Shown in pieces: positions 47,543 through 57,986 of a DNA stretch of 64,000 bases. Position 1 is the first letter of the stretch; the number at the start of each line of letters is the position of its first letter. The notes beneath the pieces are model-generated. The model had not been told where the DNA came from. It did not search any database and saw only the letters and a list, made by a program, of their open reading frames with translations. Origin of the DNA: Enterobacter sp. 10-1 (lineage in GTDB: Bacteria; Pseudomonadota; Gammaproteobacteria; Enterobacterales; Enterobacteriaceae); NCBI GenBank assembly GCA_002270295.1, contig NISF01000004.1:186001-250000 (forward strand), read 5' to 3'. A program made the position numbers and the translations under genes.

Positions 47543-48139
47543 ATGGCGGGTCAAACTAAAGTAGTACGTTGGCTGTTGGCGGGCGCCGTTGCCGCCGCGT
47601 TAAGTGGCTGCGTTTCGGTACCGGATGCCATCAAGGGCTCTACCCCGACGCCGCAGCAGGATTTAGTGCGGGTCATGGCCGCACCGCAGCTGTACGTTGG
47701 TCAGGAAGCTCGCTTTGGCGGCAAAGTGGTCAACATTATGAATCAGCAGGGCAAAACCCGCTTAGAAATCGCCACGGTGCCGCTGGACAGCGCCGCCCGG
47801 CCCGAGCTGGGCGAGCCTTCGCGCGGGCGTATTTTCGCCGACGTTAACGGCTTCCTCGACCCGGTGGACTTCCGCGGTCAGCTGGTAACGGTGGTTGGCC
47901 CGATTGCCGGCGTTGTCGACGGCAAGGTCGGCGGCACGCCGTATAAGTTTATGCAGATGAACGTCATCGGCTATAAGCGCTGGAACGTTGTGCAGCAGGT
48001 GGTTATGCCGCCGCAGCCGATTGATCCGTGGATGTTCGGCCCGCGTCGCTGGGGCTACGGCCCATCCCCGTGGGGCTACGGCGGCTGGGGCTGGTATAAT
48101 CCAGGCCCTGCGGAAGTCAGAAATGTGGTAACCGAATGA
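47543..48139 (+). CDS. yeaY: Slp-family outer-membrane lipoprotein YeaY
   Basis: 198 residues from the ATG at 47543, with GGAG 7 nt upstream. Signal peptide with lipobox LSGC, lipidated Cys23. The body matches E. coli YeaY/Slp ([25 protein letters not shown]). The C terminus carries a Trp/Gly/Tyr/Pro-rich tail ([17 protein letters not shown]) a little longer than in E. coli. In E. coli it is sigma-E-linked. The function is unknown. Confidence 0.93.
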   Translation: MAGQTKVVRWLLAGAVAAALSGCVSVPDAIKGSTPTPQQDLVRVMAAPQLYVGQEARFGGKVVNIMNQQGKTRLEIATVPLDSAARPELGEPSRGRIFADVNGFLDPVDFRGQLVTVVGPIAGVVDGKVGGTPYKFMQMNVIGYKRWNVVQQVVMPPQPIDPWMFGPRRWGYGPSPWGYGGWGWYNPGPAEVRNVVTE

Positions 48140-48173
48140 TTTTGCGGTTTTTCTAAGCTATTCGTAAGCTAAA

Positions 48174-48207
48174 AGAAACAGCGGCCAGTCCGCTGTTTCT
48201 TTGTTTC
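48174..48207 (+). terminator. Terminator of yoaA-tsaB-yeaY
   Basis: AGAAACAGCGG (48174-48184) pairs with CCGCTGTTTCT (48190-48200) and is followed by TTGTTT. Confidence 0.85.
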
Positions 48208-48268
48208 TGGTCTGATAAGAAAAATAAATAGTGACGCGCTTCGCAACCTGCAAAACGCCTAATTAATA

Positions 48269-48293
48269 AACTGGTACGCTGAGTTAATATAAT
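48269..48293 (+). promoter_or_regulatory. FadR operator and -10 of fadD
   Basis: AACTGGTACGCTGAGTT (48269-48285) closely follows the E. coli fadD FadR site (AGCTGGTATGATGAGTT). A perfect TATAAT (48288-48293) lies right after it. FadR, encoded at 57987, would occlude the promoter until long-chain acyl-CoA releases it. Confidence 0.85.
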
Positions 48294-48358
48294 GTTAACA
48301 GAATGTTTGTTGATCAGGGGGTGTGATGACGACGAATAACTATTTCAGAGGTGATGCA

Positions 48359-50044
48359 GTGAAAAAGGTTTGGCTAAACCGTTATCCCGCCGATGTTCCT
48401 GCGGAGATAAATCCTGACCGCTATCAATCCCTGGTTGAATTGTTTGAACAAGCCGCCGCGCGCTATGCCGACCAGCCGGCGTTTATCAACATGGGCGAGG
48501 TGATGACCTACCGTAAGCTGGAGGAGCGCAGCCGCGCTTTTGCCGCTTACCTTCAGCAGGGGCTGGGGCTGAAAAAGGGCGACCGCGTGGCGCTGATGAT
48601 GCCCAACCTGCTGCAGTATCCCATTGCGCTGTTCGGGATCCTCCGCGCCGGGATGATCGTGGTTAACGTCAACCCGCTATATACGCCGCGCGAGCTTGAG
48701 CATCAGCTGAACGACAGCGGCGCCGCGGCAATCGTGATCGTCTCAAACTTTGCACATACCCTGGAGAAGGTGGTCGATAAAACTCAGGTCAGGCACGTGA
48801 TTCTGACGCGAATGGGCGATCAGCTGTCGACGGCGAAAGGCACCCTGGTTAACTTCGTCGTCAAGTACATCAAGCGGCTGGTGCCAAAATACGATCTGCC
48901 TGACGCCATCTCGTTTCGCAGCGCGCTGCAGCACGGCTACCGGATGCAGTACGTCAAGCCGGAGATCGTCTGTGAAGATCTGGCGTTCCTGCAGTACACC
49001 GGCGGTACGACCGGCGTAGCGAAAGGGGCCATGCTGACCCATCGCAATATGCTGGCCAACCTTGAACAGGTCAACGCCACCTACGGGCCGCTGCTGCACC
49101 GGGGCAAAGAGCTGGTGGTGACGGCTTTACCGCTGTACCACATTTTTGCGCTGACCATGAACTGCCTGCTGTTTATCGAGCTTGGCGGGCAGAACCTGCT
49201 GATTACCAACCCGCGTGACATTCCGGGGCTGGTGAAGGAGCTGGCTAAATATCCGTTCACCGCGATGACCGGGGTCAATACCCTGTTTAACGCCTTGCTG
49301 AATAACAAAGAGTTTCAGCAGCTCGATTTCTCCACGCTGCACCTCTCCGCCGGCGGCGGGATGCCGGTCCAGCAGGTTGTGGCCGAACGCTGGGTGAAGC
49401 TCACCGGACAGTATCTGCTGGAGGGCTACGGCCTGACCGAGTGCGCGCCGCTGGTCAGCGTTAACCCGCACGATATTGACTACCACAGCGGAAGTATCGG
49501 GCTGCCGGTCCCGTCGACGGAAGCGAAGCTGGTGGACGATGACGATAACGAAGTCGCGCCGGGCCAACCGGGCGAGCTGTGCGTGAAAGGCCCGCAGGTG
49601 ATGCTGGGGTACTGGCAGCGCCCGGACGCCACCGCGGAAATCATCAAAGACGGCTGGCTGCACACCGGCGATATCGCGGTGATGGACGACGATGGCTTCC
49701 TGCGGATTGTCGATCGTAAAAAAGATATGATTCTGGTCTCCGGATTTAACGTCTACCCCAATGAAATTGAAGACGTGGTGATGCAGCATTCCGGGGTTCA
49801 GGAAGTGGCGGCGGTCGGCGTACCGTCCGGCAGCAGCGGTGAAGCGGTGAAGATTTTTGTCGTCAAGAAAGATGCGACGCTGACTGAAGAGGCGCTGATC
49901 GCCTTCTGCCGCCGCCAGCTGACGGGCTATAAGGTTCCCAAGCTGGTTGAGTTTCGTGATGAGCTGCCAAAATCGAATGTCGGGAAAATTTTACGGCGAG
50001 AACTTCGTGACGAAGCTCGCGCTAAAGTAGACAATAAAGCCTGA
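48359..50044 (+). CDS. fadD: Long-chain fatty acyl-CoA synthetase
   Basis: Activates long-chain fatty acids to acyl-CoA at the inner membrane, coupling import to beta-oxidation and producing the FadR ligand. The GTG at 48359 behind GAGGTGA gives 561 residues, the E. coli length. An in-frame frame reaches 12 codons further up to 48323. The AMP-binding motif [11 protein letters not shown] is at 213-223. The acyl-CoA synthetase signature region [23 protein letters not shown] and the C-terminal catalytic lysine segment [12 protein letters not shown] are present. Confidence 0.97.
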   Translation: MKKVWLNRYPADVPAEINPDRYQSLVELFEQAAARYADQPAFINMGEVMTYRKLEERSRAFAAYLQQGLGLKKGDRVALMMPNLLQYPIALFGILRAGMIVVNVNPLYTPRELEHQLNDSGAAAIVIVSNFAHTLEKVVDKTQVRHVILTRMGDQLSTAKGTLVNFVVKYIKRLVPKYDLPDAISFRSALQHGYRMQYVKPEIVCEDLAFLQYTGGTTGVAKGAMLTHRNMLANLEQVNATYGPLLHRGKELVVTALPLYHIFALTMNCLLFIELGGQNLLITNPRDIPGLVKELAKYPFTAMTGVNTLFNALLNNKEFQQLDFSTLHLSAGGGMPVQQVVAERWVKLTGQYLLEGYGLTECAPLVSVNPHDIDYHSGSIGLPVPSTEAKLVDDDDNEVAPGQPGELCVKGPQVMLGYWQRPDATAEIIKDGWLHTGDIAVMDDDGFLRIVDRKKDMILVSGFNVYPNEIEDVVMQHSGVQEVAAVGVPSGSSGEAVKIFVVKKDATLTEEALIAFCRRQLTGYKVPKLVEFRDELPKSNVGKILRRELRDEARAKVDNKA

Positions 50045-50061
50045 GCTAAGAGTGAATCGCC

Positions 50062-50087
50062 AGACGCCGGCTAAGCCGGCGTTTTTT
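50062..50087 (+). terminator. Terminator of fadD
   Basis: ACGCCGGC (50064-50071), a TAA loop and GCCGGCGT (50075-50082), followed by six T. Confidence 0.92.
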
Positions 50088-50113
50088 ATGGGCGCCAGTT
50101 AAGAGAGCATGAT

Positions 50114-51241
50114 TTGAACTATCAGATGATTACCACCAACGATGGTCTTCGCACCGTCTGTGAAGCGGCAAGCGCGGCAGCTGCGGTTGCGCTGGATACG
50201 GAATTTGTCCGCACCCGTACCTATTATCCGCAGCTGGGACTGCTGCAGCTGTTTGATGGCGAGCAGGTTTCGCTCATCGACCCGCTGGAAATCACCGATT
50301 GGGCGCCGATGCGTGAACTGCTGCTAAATCAAAACGTCACCAAATACCTGCACGCCGGCAGTGAAGATCTGGAAGTGTTCCTCAACACCTTTAGCCTGAT
50401 GCCGCAGCCGCTGATTGACACCCAAATCCTGGCGGCGTTCTGCGGCCGCCCGATGTCATGGGGCTTTGCATCGATGGTTGAAGAGTATTCCGGCGTGGCG
50501 CTGGATAAGAGCGAATCGCGTACCGACTGGCTGGCCCGTCCGCTGACCGAACGCCAGTGCGACTATGCCGCGGCGGATGTCTGGTATCTGCTGCCCATCG
50601 CCAGCAGGCTGATGGCCGAAACGGAAGCCGCCGGCTGGCTGCCCGCCGCGCTGGACGAGTGCCGCCTGATGCAGCAGCGCCGCCAGGAAGTGCAGGACCC
50701 TGCGCAGGCGTGGCGCGATATCGGCAACGCCTGGCAGCTGCGCACCCGCCAGCTCGGCTGCCTGCAGCTACTGGCAGAGTGGCGCCTGCGCAAAGCGCGG
50801 GATCGCGACATGGCGGTCAATTTTGTCGTGCGTGAAGAGCACCTGTGGAGCGTGGCGCGCTATATGCCCGGCAGCCTCGGAGAGCTCGATAGCCTCGGGC
50901 TATCCGGAAGTGAAATTCGTTTCCACGGTAAAACGCTGATAAGCCTGGTGGCGAAAGCGCAGGAGCTGCCGGAAGAGGCGTTGCCTGAACCGCTGCAAAA
51001 CCTGGTCGATATGCCGGGATACCGCAAGGTGTTTAAAGAGATTAAAGCGCTGGTGCAGGAGGTGAGCACCGGGACCGGGCTGAGCGCCGAGCTGCTGGCG
51101 TCCAGACGGCAGATTAACCAGCTGCTGAACTGGCACTGGCAGTTGAAGAGCGGAAATGCTCTGCCGGAGCTGATTTCCGGCTGGCGTAGCGAACTGATGG
51201 CCGATCGCCTGCGGGCGCTGTTAAGCGAATATCCGCGCTAG
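50114..51241 (+). CDS. rnd: Ribonuclease D
   Basis: 3'-5' exoribonuclease that trims tRNA and other stable RNA precursors. It has 375 residues as in E. coli. It starts with UUG at 50114 (Met-Asn-Tyr-Gln-Met), the same rare start codon known to limit E. coli rnd expression. The DEDDy exonuclease residues Asp28, Glu30 and Asp85 and the YAAADVWYL segment are present. It is followed by an HRDC domain and a second HRDC-like C-terminal domain. Confidence 0.96.
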   Translation: MNYQMITTNDGLRTVCEAASAAAAVALDTEFVRTRTYYPQLGLLQLFDGEQVSLIDPLEITDWAPMRELLLNQNVTKYLHAGSEDLEVFLNTFSLMPQPLIDTQILAAFCGRPMSWGFASMVEEYSGVALDKSESRTDWLARPLTERQCDYAAADVWYLLPIASRLMAETEAAGWLPAALDECRLMQQRRQEVQDPAQAWRDIGNAWQLRTRQLGCLQLLAEWRLRKARDRDMAVNFVVREEHLWSVARYMPGSLGELDSLGLSGSEIRFHGKTLISLVAKAQELPEEALPEPLQNLVDMPGYRKVFKEIKALVQEVSTGTGLSAELLASRRQINQLLNWHWQLKSGNALPELISGWRSELMADRLRALLSEYPR

Positions 51242-51253
51242 GCCACGGCAAAT

Positions 51254-51275
51254 AGCCCGGGGTGATCTCCGGGCT
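51254..51275 (+). terminator. Possible terminator of rnd
   Basis: AGCCCGG (51254-51260) and CCGGGCT (51269-51275) pair, followed only by TATGC. Weak. Confidence 0.45.
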
Positions 51276-51324
51276 TATGCAACAAACTGGCCCGACAGCG
51301 CAAGGCTATCGGGAGGAGCCAGCG

Positions 51325-51594
51325 TCAGGATTTCGACTCTTCCGTTTCTGGTAAAGTCACGTTCAACTCCAGAATCGAAATATCACCGTCTCGCTGCTCC
51401 AGCTGCACGCTGACCATTTCCGGGTCGATCTGCACATACTTACAGATCACTTCCAGAATATCTTTTCGTAGCTGCGGCAGGTAATGCGGTTCAGCATCGC
51501 CGCGACGACGCTCCGCGACGATGATTTGCAGGCGCTCTTTCGCAATGTTGGCCGTGTTCTTTTTCCGCGAGAGAAAAAAGTCGAGTAATGCCAT
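51325..51594 (-). CDS. minE: Cell division topological specificity factor MinE
   Basis: 89 residues (88 in E. coli). The N-terminal membrane-binding and MinD-contact segment ([26 protein letters not shown]) is followed by the dimerising beta domain. It displaces MinC from MinD and drives the pole-to-pole oscillation that keeps the division site at midcell. It starts 3 nt after minD. Confidence 0.98.
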   Translation of the reverse strand: MALLDFFLSRKKNTANIAKERLQIIVAERRRGDAEPHYLPQLRKDILEVICKYVQIDPEMVSVQLEQRDGDISILELNVTLPETEESKS

Positions 51595-51597
51595 AAT

Positions 51598-52410
51598 TTA
51601 TCCTCCGAACAGGCGTTTGAGGAAACCTTTCTTCTCTTCTTCAATGAAGCGGAAAGGACGTTCTTCTCCGAGCAGACGTTCGACGGTATCGGCGTAGGCC
51701 TTACCTGCGTCCGACGCATCATCCAGAATAACCGGCTCACCCTGGTTCGACGCACGCAGCACGGACTGATCTTCCGGAATCACGCCTACCAGATTGATAC
51801 GCAGAATTTCCAGAACGTCTTCCATGCTCAGCATGTCGCCTTTATTGACGCGACCTGGGTTGTAGCGGGTCAGCAGCAGATGCTCTTTGATCGGCTCTTC
51901 ACCATTTTCCGCGCGGCGGGATTTGGACGCAAGAATACCGAGGATGCGGTCGGAGTCACGAACGGAGGAGACTTCCGGGTTAGTGGTGATGATGGCTTCG
52001 TCAGCGAAATACAGCGCCATCAGCGCACCGGTTTCGATGCCTGCAGGTGAATCGCAGACAACAAAATCGAAATTCATTTTTTTCAGTTCTTCAAGAACCT
52101 TGTCTACGCCTTCGCGGGTCAGAGCGTCTTTATCACGCGTCTGGGAAGCGGGGAGGATGTAGAGGTTTTCGGTGCGCTTATCTTTGATTAACGCCTGATT
52201 CAGCGTGGCGTCACCCTGAATAACGTTAACGAAGTCATAAACCACCCGGCGCTCGCAGCCCATGATCAGGTCAAGGTTACGCAGGCCAATGTCGAAGTCG
52301 ATAACGACGGTCTTCTTTCCCTTCTGGGCCAAACCAGTAGCGATGGCCGCGCTGGAGGTGGTCTTGCCGACGCCCCCTTTACCCGAAGTCACAACAATAA
52401 TGCGTGCCAT
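51598..52410 (-). CDS. minD: Septum-site-determining ATPase MinD
   Basis: Deviant Walker A ATPase, 270 residues: KGGVGKTT with signature Lys11 and catalytic Lys16. It recruits MinC to the membrane and is released by MinE. The C-terminal amphipathic membrane-targeting helix (IEEEKKGFLKRLFGG) is intact. It is the middle gene of minC-minD-minE. Confidence 0.98.
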   Translation of the reverse strand: MARIIVVTSGKGGVGKTTSSAAIATGLAQKGKKTVVIDFDIGLRNLDLIMGCERRVVYDFVNVIQGDATLNQALIKDKRTENLYILPASQTRDKDALTREGVDKVLEELKKMNFDFVVCDSPAGIETGALMALYFADEAIITTNPEVSSVRDSDRILGILASKSRRAENGEEPIKEHLLLTRYNPGRVNKGDMLSMEDVLEILRINLVGVIPEDQSVLRASNQGEPVILDDASDAGKAYADTVERLLGEERPFRFIEEEKKGFLKRLFGG

Positions 52411-52433
52411 AGAAATTCCTTGTTAAAAAGGGA

Positions 52434-53132
52434 CTAACTCAACGGTTGAATAGTCAAAGCGTTATCGCCCAGACGCAGACGCGCCGCTTTGCCATAAAAT
52501 TCGGCCGGGATATTATCACTCAGCCAGTATTCCCCAGCGATGGATACCAGCTCCGCCGTGAGGTGTGAACAAAATATTTGGGCTTCTCTGTCGCCGCCTG
52601 CGCCTGCGAGTGCACGACCTCGCATCATGCCATATACATGGATATTGCCGTCGGCGATAAGTTCCGCTCCGGCACTCACATGATTTGTAACAATTAGATC
52701 ACAGTTTGGTGCATAAATGCGCTGACCGGAACGTACCGGCAGGTCAATCAAACGCGTTTTTGTGATCTGATTAACAACTGGCGCAGCGACGACCGGTTCC
52801 GGCGGCGCCTGACGCGGCATTTTTTCTTTCCCTTCCGTCAGCAAAGGGATCCCCGTGCGGTCGATTTCCGTTTTCAGACGCGGGGCTTTGCAGCCGCTCA
52901 CGCCGATAATGCGTAAACCGGTGCCGGCGATCGCCTCCTGCATAGCGCGCCAGTCGACGACATTTTCGATGTTGCTAATATTCACAACGACCGGGGCGTG
53001 ACGTAAAAAAGCGGGGGCCTGGGCGATTTTGTCTTCTAACGCCTGACGAATAACCTCGGGATTTGCGTCGTGCAAATGAACGACAGATAAGGTGAAGCTA
53101 CTGCCCTTAAGTTCGATTGGCGTATTTGACAT
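52434..53132 (-). CDS. minC: Septum inhibitor MinC
   Basis: Inhibitor of FtsZ polymerisation, 232 residues from the ATG at 53132 ([14 protein letters not shown]. coli has 231). A longer frame up to 53228 would run into ycgL's control region and is rejected. An N-terminal FtsZ-inhibiting domain, a Pro/Ala-rich linker near 105-120 (variable between species) and a C-terminal beta-helix with [13 protein letters not shown] and [14 protein letters not shown], which binds MinD. Confidence 0.97.
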   Translation of the reverse strand: MSNTPIELKGSSFTLSVVHLHDANPEVIRQALEDKIAQAPAFLRHAPVVVNISNIENVVDWRAMQEAIAGTGLRIIGVSGCKAPRLKTEIDRTGIPLLTEGKEKMPRQAPPEPVVAAPVVNQITKTRLIDLPVRSGQRIYAPNCDLIVTNHVSAGAELIADGNIHVYGMMRGRALAGAGGDREAQIFCSHLTAELVSIAGEYWLSDNIPAEFYGKAARLRLGDNALTIQPLS

Positions 53133-53258
53133 CCTGGCCTTACTCAATTTGCTGTTTATCACCCGCCGAAGTGCGGTGATATTCCGAAGACTAAAAGGCA
53201 TGTTATAGTCACTCATATATTGAGGCAAGTGACCACGAGTCTAATTCCGGGTAAAACT

Positions 53259-53537
53259 ATGTTTTGTGTGATCTATCGAAGTACTAAACGTGAGCAAACC
53301 TATTTATATGTCGAAAAAAAGGACGATTTCTCACGTGTGCCCCCTGAATTAATGAGCAGCTTCGGCGCGCCGAAAATGACCATGCTGCTGCCGCTCGACG
53401 GGCGTAAAAAACTGGTCGGCGCTGACCTGGAAAAAGTCAAACAGGCGTTGAGCGATCAGGGCTATTATCTACAGCTTCCTCCACCGCCTGAGAATTTACT
53501 CAAGAAACACCTGGCGGAACAGGGGAATAATCCTTAA
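53259..53537 (+). CDS. ycgL: YcgL-domain protein
   Basis: 92 residues from the ATG at 53259 ([18 protein letters not shown]). A TTG at 53220 could add 13 residues but has no ribosome-binding site. The YcgL domain has the conserved LPLDGRKKL and [15 protein letters not shown] segments. The function is unknown. It is divergent from minC. Confidence 0.92.
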   Translation: MFCVIYRSTKREQTYLYVEKKDDFSRVPPELMSSFGAPKMTMLLPLDGRKKLVGADLEKVKQALSDQGYYLQLPPPPENLLKKHLAEQGNNP

Positions 53538-53629
53538 ATAATTCAGACTGCCGGAAGGGGAACGTCGTTCGCGCCGAGGCGGCCTGAAGTAAAAGGGTAT
53601 CACTCTGATTCACCCACTAAGGGGAAATA

Positions 53630-54289
53630 ATGTACCAACATCATAACTGGCAGGGAGCATTACTGGATTTTCCGGTAAGCAAGGTCGTTTGCGTGGGCAG
53701 CAATTATGCAAACCACATCAAGGAAATGGGCAGTGCGACGCCGGAAGAACCGGTGCTGTTTATTAAACCTGAGACGGCGTTATGCGATATCCGTCAGCCG
53801 TTGGTGCTTCCTGAGGGGCTGGGATCGGTGCATCACGAAGTGGAGCTGGCGGTGCTGATTGGCAGCACGCTGCGCCAGGCGACCGAAGAGCACGTGCTTA
53901 AAGCGATCGCGGGCTACGGCGTGGCGCTGGATCTGACCCTGCGCGACCTGCAGGGCAAAATGAAAAAAGCCGGCCAGCCGTGGGAGAAGGCCAAGGGATT
54001 CGACAACTCCTGCCCGATCTCCGGTTTTATCCCCGCAGCCGAGTTCCACGGTGACCCGCAGAACACGGCGCTGAGCCTGAAGGTGAACGGCGCTGCTCGC
54101 CAGCAGGGCACCACCGCCGATATGATCCATAAAATTGTGCCGCTGATTGCCTATATGTCGCGCTTCTTTACCCTGAAGGCCGGCGACGTGGTGCTTACCG
54201 GCACCCCGGAAGGCGTCGGCCCGCTGAATAGCGGCGACGAGCTGGAAGTCGGTTTTAACGGTTTAACCCTGTCCACTCGCGTACTGTAA
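53630..54289 (+). CDS. ycgM: Fumarylacetoacetate-hydrolase-family protein YcgM
   Basis: 219 residues as in E. coli. The FAH fold has the metal ligands in HHEVELAVLIG and the family blocks VALDLTLRD and TGTPEGVGPL. It is similar to human FAHD1 acylpyruvase/oxaloacetate decarboxylase; the physiological substrate in enterics is unknown. AGGGGAAATA precedes the ATG. Confidence 0.94.
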   Translation: MYQHHNWQGALLDFPVSKVVCVGSNYANHIKEMGSATPEEPVLFIKPETALCDIRQPLVLPEGLGSVHHEVELAVLIGSTLRQATEEHVLKAIAGYGVALDLTLRDLQGKMKKAGQPWEKAKGFDNSCPISGFIPAAEFHGDPQNTALSLKVNGAARQQGTTADMIHKIVPLIAYMSRFFTLKAGDVVLTGTPEGVGPLNSGDELEVGFNGLTLSTRVL

Positions 54290-54294
54290 CGTCC

Positions 54295-54320
54295 TTTTGC
54301 CGCCTCCCGAGGCGGCAAAA
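54295..54320. terminator. Hairpin after ycgM
   Basis: TTTTGCCGCCT (54295-54305) pairs perfectly with AGGCGGCAAAA (54310-54320) around CCCG. No T tract follows outside the stem. Confidence 0.5.
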
Positions 54321-54367
54321 CTTGCATCGGCGTGCCAGACTGGTTATAAGGTGCACCCTGAATTGCA

Positions 54368-54829
54368 ATGACGGACATCCCTATGAGCGAACAACTCTTC
54401 TGGCAACATAAAACGCTGGAGCAAATGGCCGACGCGGAGTGGGAATCACTGTGCGACGGCTGCGGACAGTGCTGCCTGCATAAGCTGATGGATGAGGATA
54501 CTGACGAAATCTATTTTACTAACGTCGCCTGCCGTCAGTTAAATATTAAAACCTGCCAGTGTCGTAACTATGAGCGGCGCTTCGAGTATGAGCCGGACTG
54601 CATCAAGCTTACGCGAGACAACCTGCCGACCTTTGAGTGGCTGCCGCCAACCTGCGCCTATCGCCTGCTTGCGGAAGGTCAGCCGCTGCCGCACTGGCAC
54701 CCGCTGTTAACCGGATCGAAGGCGGCGATGCACGGCGAGCGTATTTCCGTGCGCCATATTGCGGTGAAAGAGTCCACCGTCAACGACTGGCAGGACCATA
54801 TTTTAAACAAGCCTGACTGGGCGCAGTAG
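54368..54829 (+). CDS. ycgN: UPF0260 cysteine-cluster protein YcgN
   Basis: 153 residues as in E. coli. Eight cysteines (CDGCGQCC near residues 29-36 and further ones in CQCRN, DCIK and TCAY) form a YkgJ-type metal cluster (iron-sulfur or zinc). The function is unknown. An internal ATG at 54383 is an alternative start; the ribosome-binding site is weak for both. Confidence 0.93.
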   Translation: MTDIPMSEQLFWQHKTLEQMADAEWESLCDGCGQCCLHKLMDEDTDEIYFTNVACRQLNIKTCQCRNYERRFEYEPDCIKLTRDNLPTFEWLPPTCAYRLLAEGQPLPHWHPLLTGSKAAMHGERISVRHIAVKESTVNDWQDHILNKPDWAQ

Positions 54830-54865
54830 CCGCTCGCTGCCCGCCGCGCCAGACAGAACGGCTAA

Positions 54866-54898
54866 AACAGAAAACCCGCCACCGGCGGGTTTTCTGTT
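54866..54898. terminator. Bidirectional terminator between ycgN and the DUF1971 gene
   Basis: AACAGAAAACCCGCC (54866-54880) and GGCGGGTTTTCTGTT (54884-54898) form a 15-bp perfect stem with internal T and A runs usable in both directions. Confidence 0.85.
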
Positions 54899-54919
54899 AT
54901 CAGCCATCGGCAGGCGGGG

Positions 54920-55264
54920 TTACGACTTTTTGCTGTGGAACAGCCCGTTTTCGCCGTCGGCGTCATCTTCAACCCAGAAGTTGATATTGAACTGGGCATC
55001 GTCGCTTAATTCGATGCGATGCCAGTACTGAGGCGGGCTGGTCGCAAACTGCCCGGCGTTAATCACCACTTTGACCTCCGGCTCTGTCGCCTGTTCATCA
55101 GCGAAACCATAATAAGTTACCGTCCCTTCCATCACGCAAAGCTGGCCGAAAACGGCGGCGGCGGTGTTGTGGTGGGTGAGCAGGGCGGCAGGTACGTTCT
55201 CTTTGGTAAAGAAGGGGGTGGAGCGTTTAACTTTCCAGTTAGCCGGAATACGCAGGTGAGACAT
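54920..55264 (-). CDS. DUF1971 cupin-like protein
   Basis: 114 residues, resembling E. coli YeaR and the N-terminal TehB-like domain (KVKRSTPFFTKENVPAALLTHHNT, GYAD-type YGFADEQ, AGQFATSPPQYWHRIE, NINFWV). Single small cupin-type fold with histidines that could bind a ligand or metal. YeaR itself is nitrate/nitrite-responsive; whether this copy is cannot be told. E. coli K-12 has hlyE and umuDC between ycgN and dsbB at this place, not this gene. Confidence 0.8.
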   Translation of the reverse strand: MSHLRIPANWKVKRSTPFFTKENVPAALLTHHNTAAAVFGQLCVMEGTVTYYGFADEQATEPEVKVVINAGQFATSPPQYWHRIELSDDAQFNINFWVEDDADGENGLFHSKKS

Positions 55265-55455
55265 CGTGAGCTCCTTAGCGGACGCGAATAAGATGCATTT
55301 AATATGCAGCTTATAGGGGCGAACGTCAACTCGCGGGAGAGAAAAAACGCGTAAAGGCGCTATGCTGCCGACCCGAACCTCAGGCGGAACATGCGCCTTC
55401 GCTGCGCCTTTTCATCAGCGAACGTTCAGCATCGTGGAGAGAATACGGGATGGGG

Positions 55456-55493
55456 CAAAAAAAAACCTGCCAGCGGTTTCACTGACAGGCTTT
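55456..55493 (-). terminator. Terminator of dsbB
   Basis: On the minus strand AAAGCCTGTCAGTG pairs imperfectly with CGCTGGCAGGTTT around a short A-rich loop, followed by nine T in total. Confidence 0.85.
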
Positions 55494-55525
55494 GCTCTCG
55501 GCGGCGCGACTTCACCGCGACGGGA

Positions 55526-56056
55526 TTAGCGACCGAACAGATCGCGTTTTTTAGGTTTGAACGGCTGAGCAATCACAACCAGCACCGCCACAACCAGGTA
55601 GGCGGCAAAGATCCCCACCAGCCACTGCGGCATCTCCAGCGTCAGAAACTCCCATTGACGCACGGAACAGTCGCCGCTGGCCACGAACATCTGCGGCAGC
55701 CACTTATCCAGCGGCAGCCACGTTGGGAAGCGGGCGGCAAAATCGCAGGTCTGGAACGGAGAAGGGTGAAGCTGAATCATGGTATGTTCCCATGCCAGCT
55801 GCAGCCCCCGCAGCGCGCTATAGAGCCAGATAACCAGCGCCACATAGCGCAGCGGCGTTTTCGGTGCGATGGCGCCGACGATACCGGCTCCCATAATGCC
55901 TAATAGCGCACAGCGTTCGTAAATACACATTACGCAAGGCTGCAGCAACATAACGTGCTGGAACCACAGCGCAACCAGCTCAAGAGCGAAAGCGGTGAAC
56001 GCCATCAGGAGCCAGGCTCCGCGTCCCCTTGAGCACTGGTTTAAATATCGCAACAT
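55526..56056 (-). CDS. dsbB: Disulfide bond formation protein DsbB
   Basis: Four-helix inner-membrane quinone oxidoreductase that reoxidises DsbA. It has 176 residues as in E. coli. The two redox pairs are at the expected places: Cys41-Cys44 (CVMC) and Cys104/Cys130. The C-terminal tail is basic (KKRDLFGR). It is downstream of nhaB on the same strand, with 138 bp between them. Confidence 0.97.
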   Translation of the reverse strand: MLRYLNQCSRGRGAWLLMAFTAFALELVALWFQHVMLLQPCVMCIYERCALLGIMGAGIVGAIAPKTPLRYVALVIWLYSALRGLQLAWEHTMIQLHPSPFQTCDFAARFPTWLPLDKWLPQMFVASGDCSVRQWEFLTLEMPQWLVGIFAAYLVVAVLVVIAQPFKPKKRDLFGR

Positions 56057-56194
56057 AGTCTTTTCCCTGAAACATGCTAAATCATGGCAGTGTAAACGAA
56101 AACCGAACCGACGCCAGCAGCTAGTCCGAAAATATTACGTAAAAATATTGCACATCCGGCGGCGGGTTGCGGATGTGCCGATATCGCGTCAGCT

Positions 56195-57745
56195 TCAGGG
56201 AAGCTGCGGCGTCACAAGCCAGCCCTGTTCGAGCATCCACTGCGTCGCTGGCATCAGCGTAAACTCAACGCCCAGCAGCCCGACCAGGGTCATCACGATG
56301 GTGTAAGGCAGCGCCATCCATACCATTCGCCCGTAGGAGAGGCGAATCAACGGCGCCAGCGCGGAGGTCAGCAGGAACAGGAACGCCGCCTGCCCGTTAG
56401 GCGTGGTGACCGAAGGCAGGTTGGTCCCGGTATTAATCGCGACGGCCAGCAGCTCAAACTGCGGCAGGCTGATGGCTCCCTGCTGGAGCGCGGTTTTGGC
56501 CTCGTTGATATAGACCGTGCCAACGAAGACGTTATCGGAAATGGATGACAGCAGGCCGTTAAACAGATAGAACAGCGACAGCTGGGCGTGCGGCGACGCC
56601 TGCAGTACGAACTGGATCACCGGGGAGAACAGGCGCTGGTCGATAATCACCGCGACCACGGCGAAAAAGACCGTCAGTAGCGCGGTGAACGGCAGCGCCT
56701 CGGTAAAGGCTTTACCAATAGCGTGCTCATCGGTCACGCCGGAGAAGGTAGTGGCCAGCACAATCACCGATAAACCGATCAGGCCGACTTCCGCCAGATG
56801 CAGGGCCAGCGCGGTAATCAGCCAGATACCGATAATCCCCTGGGCGATAAGCCGCAGGCGATCCTGACGGCTGCGCTGGCGCCGGCTGCGATCGTCATAA
56901 TCCTGCAGAACCTTACGCACCGCGGGCGGCAGCGGTTCGCCGTAGCCGAACAGCCTGAACTTCTCCACCAGCAGGCAGGTGAGCAGGCCGCAGACGATGA
57001 CCGGCAGCGTCACCGGCGCCATGCGCAAGAAGAATCCGGCAAAGTGCCATCCGGCGGCTTTCGCGACGATCAGGTTTTGCGGTTCGCCAACCATGGTCAT
57101 CACGCCGCCCAGCGCGGTACCCACGCCCGCGTGCATCATCAGGCTACGCAAAAAGCCGCGGAACTGCTCCAGTACGTCGCGATAGTGCGGATCGATATGG
57201 CTATCGTCCAGCAGATCGCGATCGTCGGGCCGCGCGGAGGCCACGCGATGATAAATACCGTAAAATCCAACCGCGACGCTAATCACTACCGCCACCACGG
57301 TTAGCGCATCGAGGAAGGCGGAGAGGAACGCCGCCGCCAGACAAAAGGCCAGCGACAGCAGCATTTTGCTGCGGATACCCAGCAGCAGACGGGTAAAGAT
57401 AAACAGCAGCAGCTGCTTCATAAAGTAGATCCCCGCCACCATAAATATCAGCAGCAGGAGCACTTCGAGGTTGCCGGCGATCTCATCGCGAATATGCTCC
57501 GCGCTGGTCATCCCGATAAATACCGCTTCGATAGCCAGCAGGCCGCCGGGCAGCAGCGGGTAGCATTTGAGCGCCATCGCCAGGGTAAAAATAAACTCAA
57601 CAACCAGCAGCCAGCCGGCGACAAACGGATTGAAGCAGAACAGCAGCGGGTTAAGGATTAAGAAGACAATTAAGGTGAGCTTATACCAGTCCGGAGACTG
57701 GCCAAGAAAATTACGCCACAGGGCGCGACCATAAGACATTTCCAC
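56195..57745 (-). CDS. nhaB: Sodium/proton antiporter NhaB
   Basis: Electrogenic Na+/H+ antiporter, about 12 membrane helices. GTG at 57745 (then Glu-Met-Ser-Tyr-Gly-Arg-Ala-Leu, aligned with the E. coli start) has GGAAGG 9 nt upstream and gives 516 residues (513 in E. coli). An ATG three codons earlier directly abuts the ribosome-binding site. Family blocks [28 protein letters not shown] and [13 protein letters not shown] are present. Confidence 0.96.
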   Translation of the reverse strand: MEMSYGRALWRNFLGQSPDWYKLTLIVFLILNPLLFCFNPFVAGWLLVVEFIFTLAMALKCYPLLPGGLLAIEAVFIGMTSAEHIRDEIAGNLEVLLLLIFMVAGIYFMKQLLLFIFTRLLLGIRSKMLLSLAFCLAAAFLSAFLDALTVVAVVISVAVGFYGIYHRVASARPDDRDLLDDSHIDPHYRDVLEQFRGFLRSLMMHAGVGTALGGVMTMVGEPQNLIVAKAAGWHFAGFFLRMAPVTLPVIVCGLLTCLLVEKFRLFGYGEPLPPAVRKVLQDYDDRSRRQRSRQDRLRLIAQGIIGIWLITALALHLAEVGLIGLSVIVLATTFSGVTDEHAIGKAFTEALPFTALLTVFFAVVAVIIDQRLFSPVIQFVLQASPHAQLSLFYLFNGLLSSISDNVFVGTVYINEAKTALQQGAISLPQFELLAVAINTGTNLPSVTTPNGQAAFLFLLTSALAPLIRLSYGRMVWMALPYTIVMTLVGLLGVEFTLMPATQWMLEQGWLVTPQLP

Positions 57746-57986
57746 GACAGACATCCTTCCCCGTCAAATATTGACATGATTTTACGTATAACTATTTGCA
57801 AGACTAACAGTTGAGTAAAAAGGGTAGCAACCTGGTTCGCCTCGCGCCCGGTTTCATCAAGTACCAGGAGCAAAATCTCAAAATGAAACGGCGATCCCCT
57901 TTTAATTACCTCCTGGCGCTATCTGCCCTATAGCTGCTCTGGTATGATGAGTAGAATTTGCAACGCTGTGTAATGGAAATCTTACT

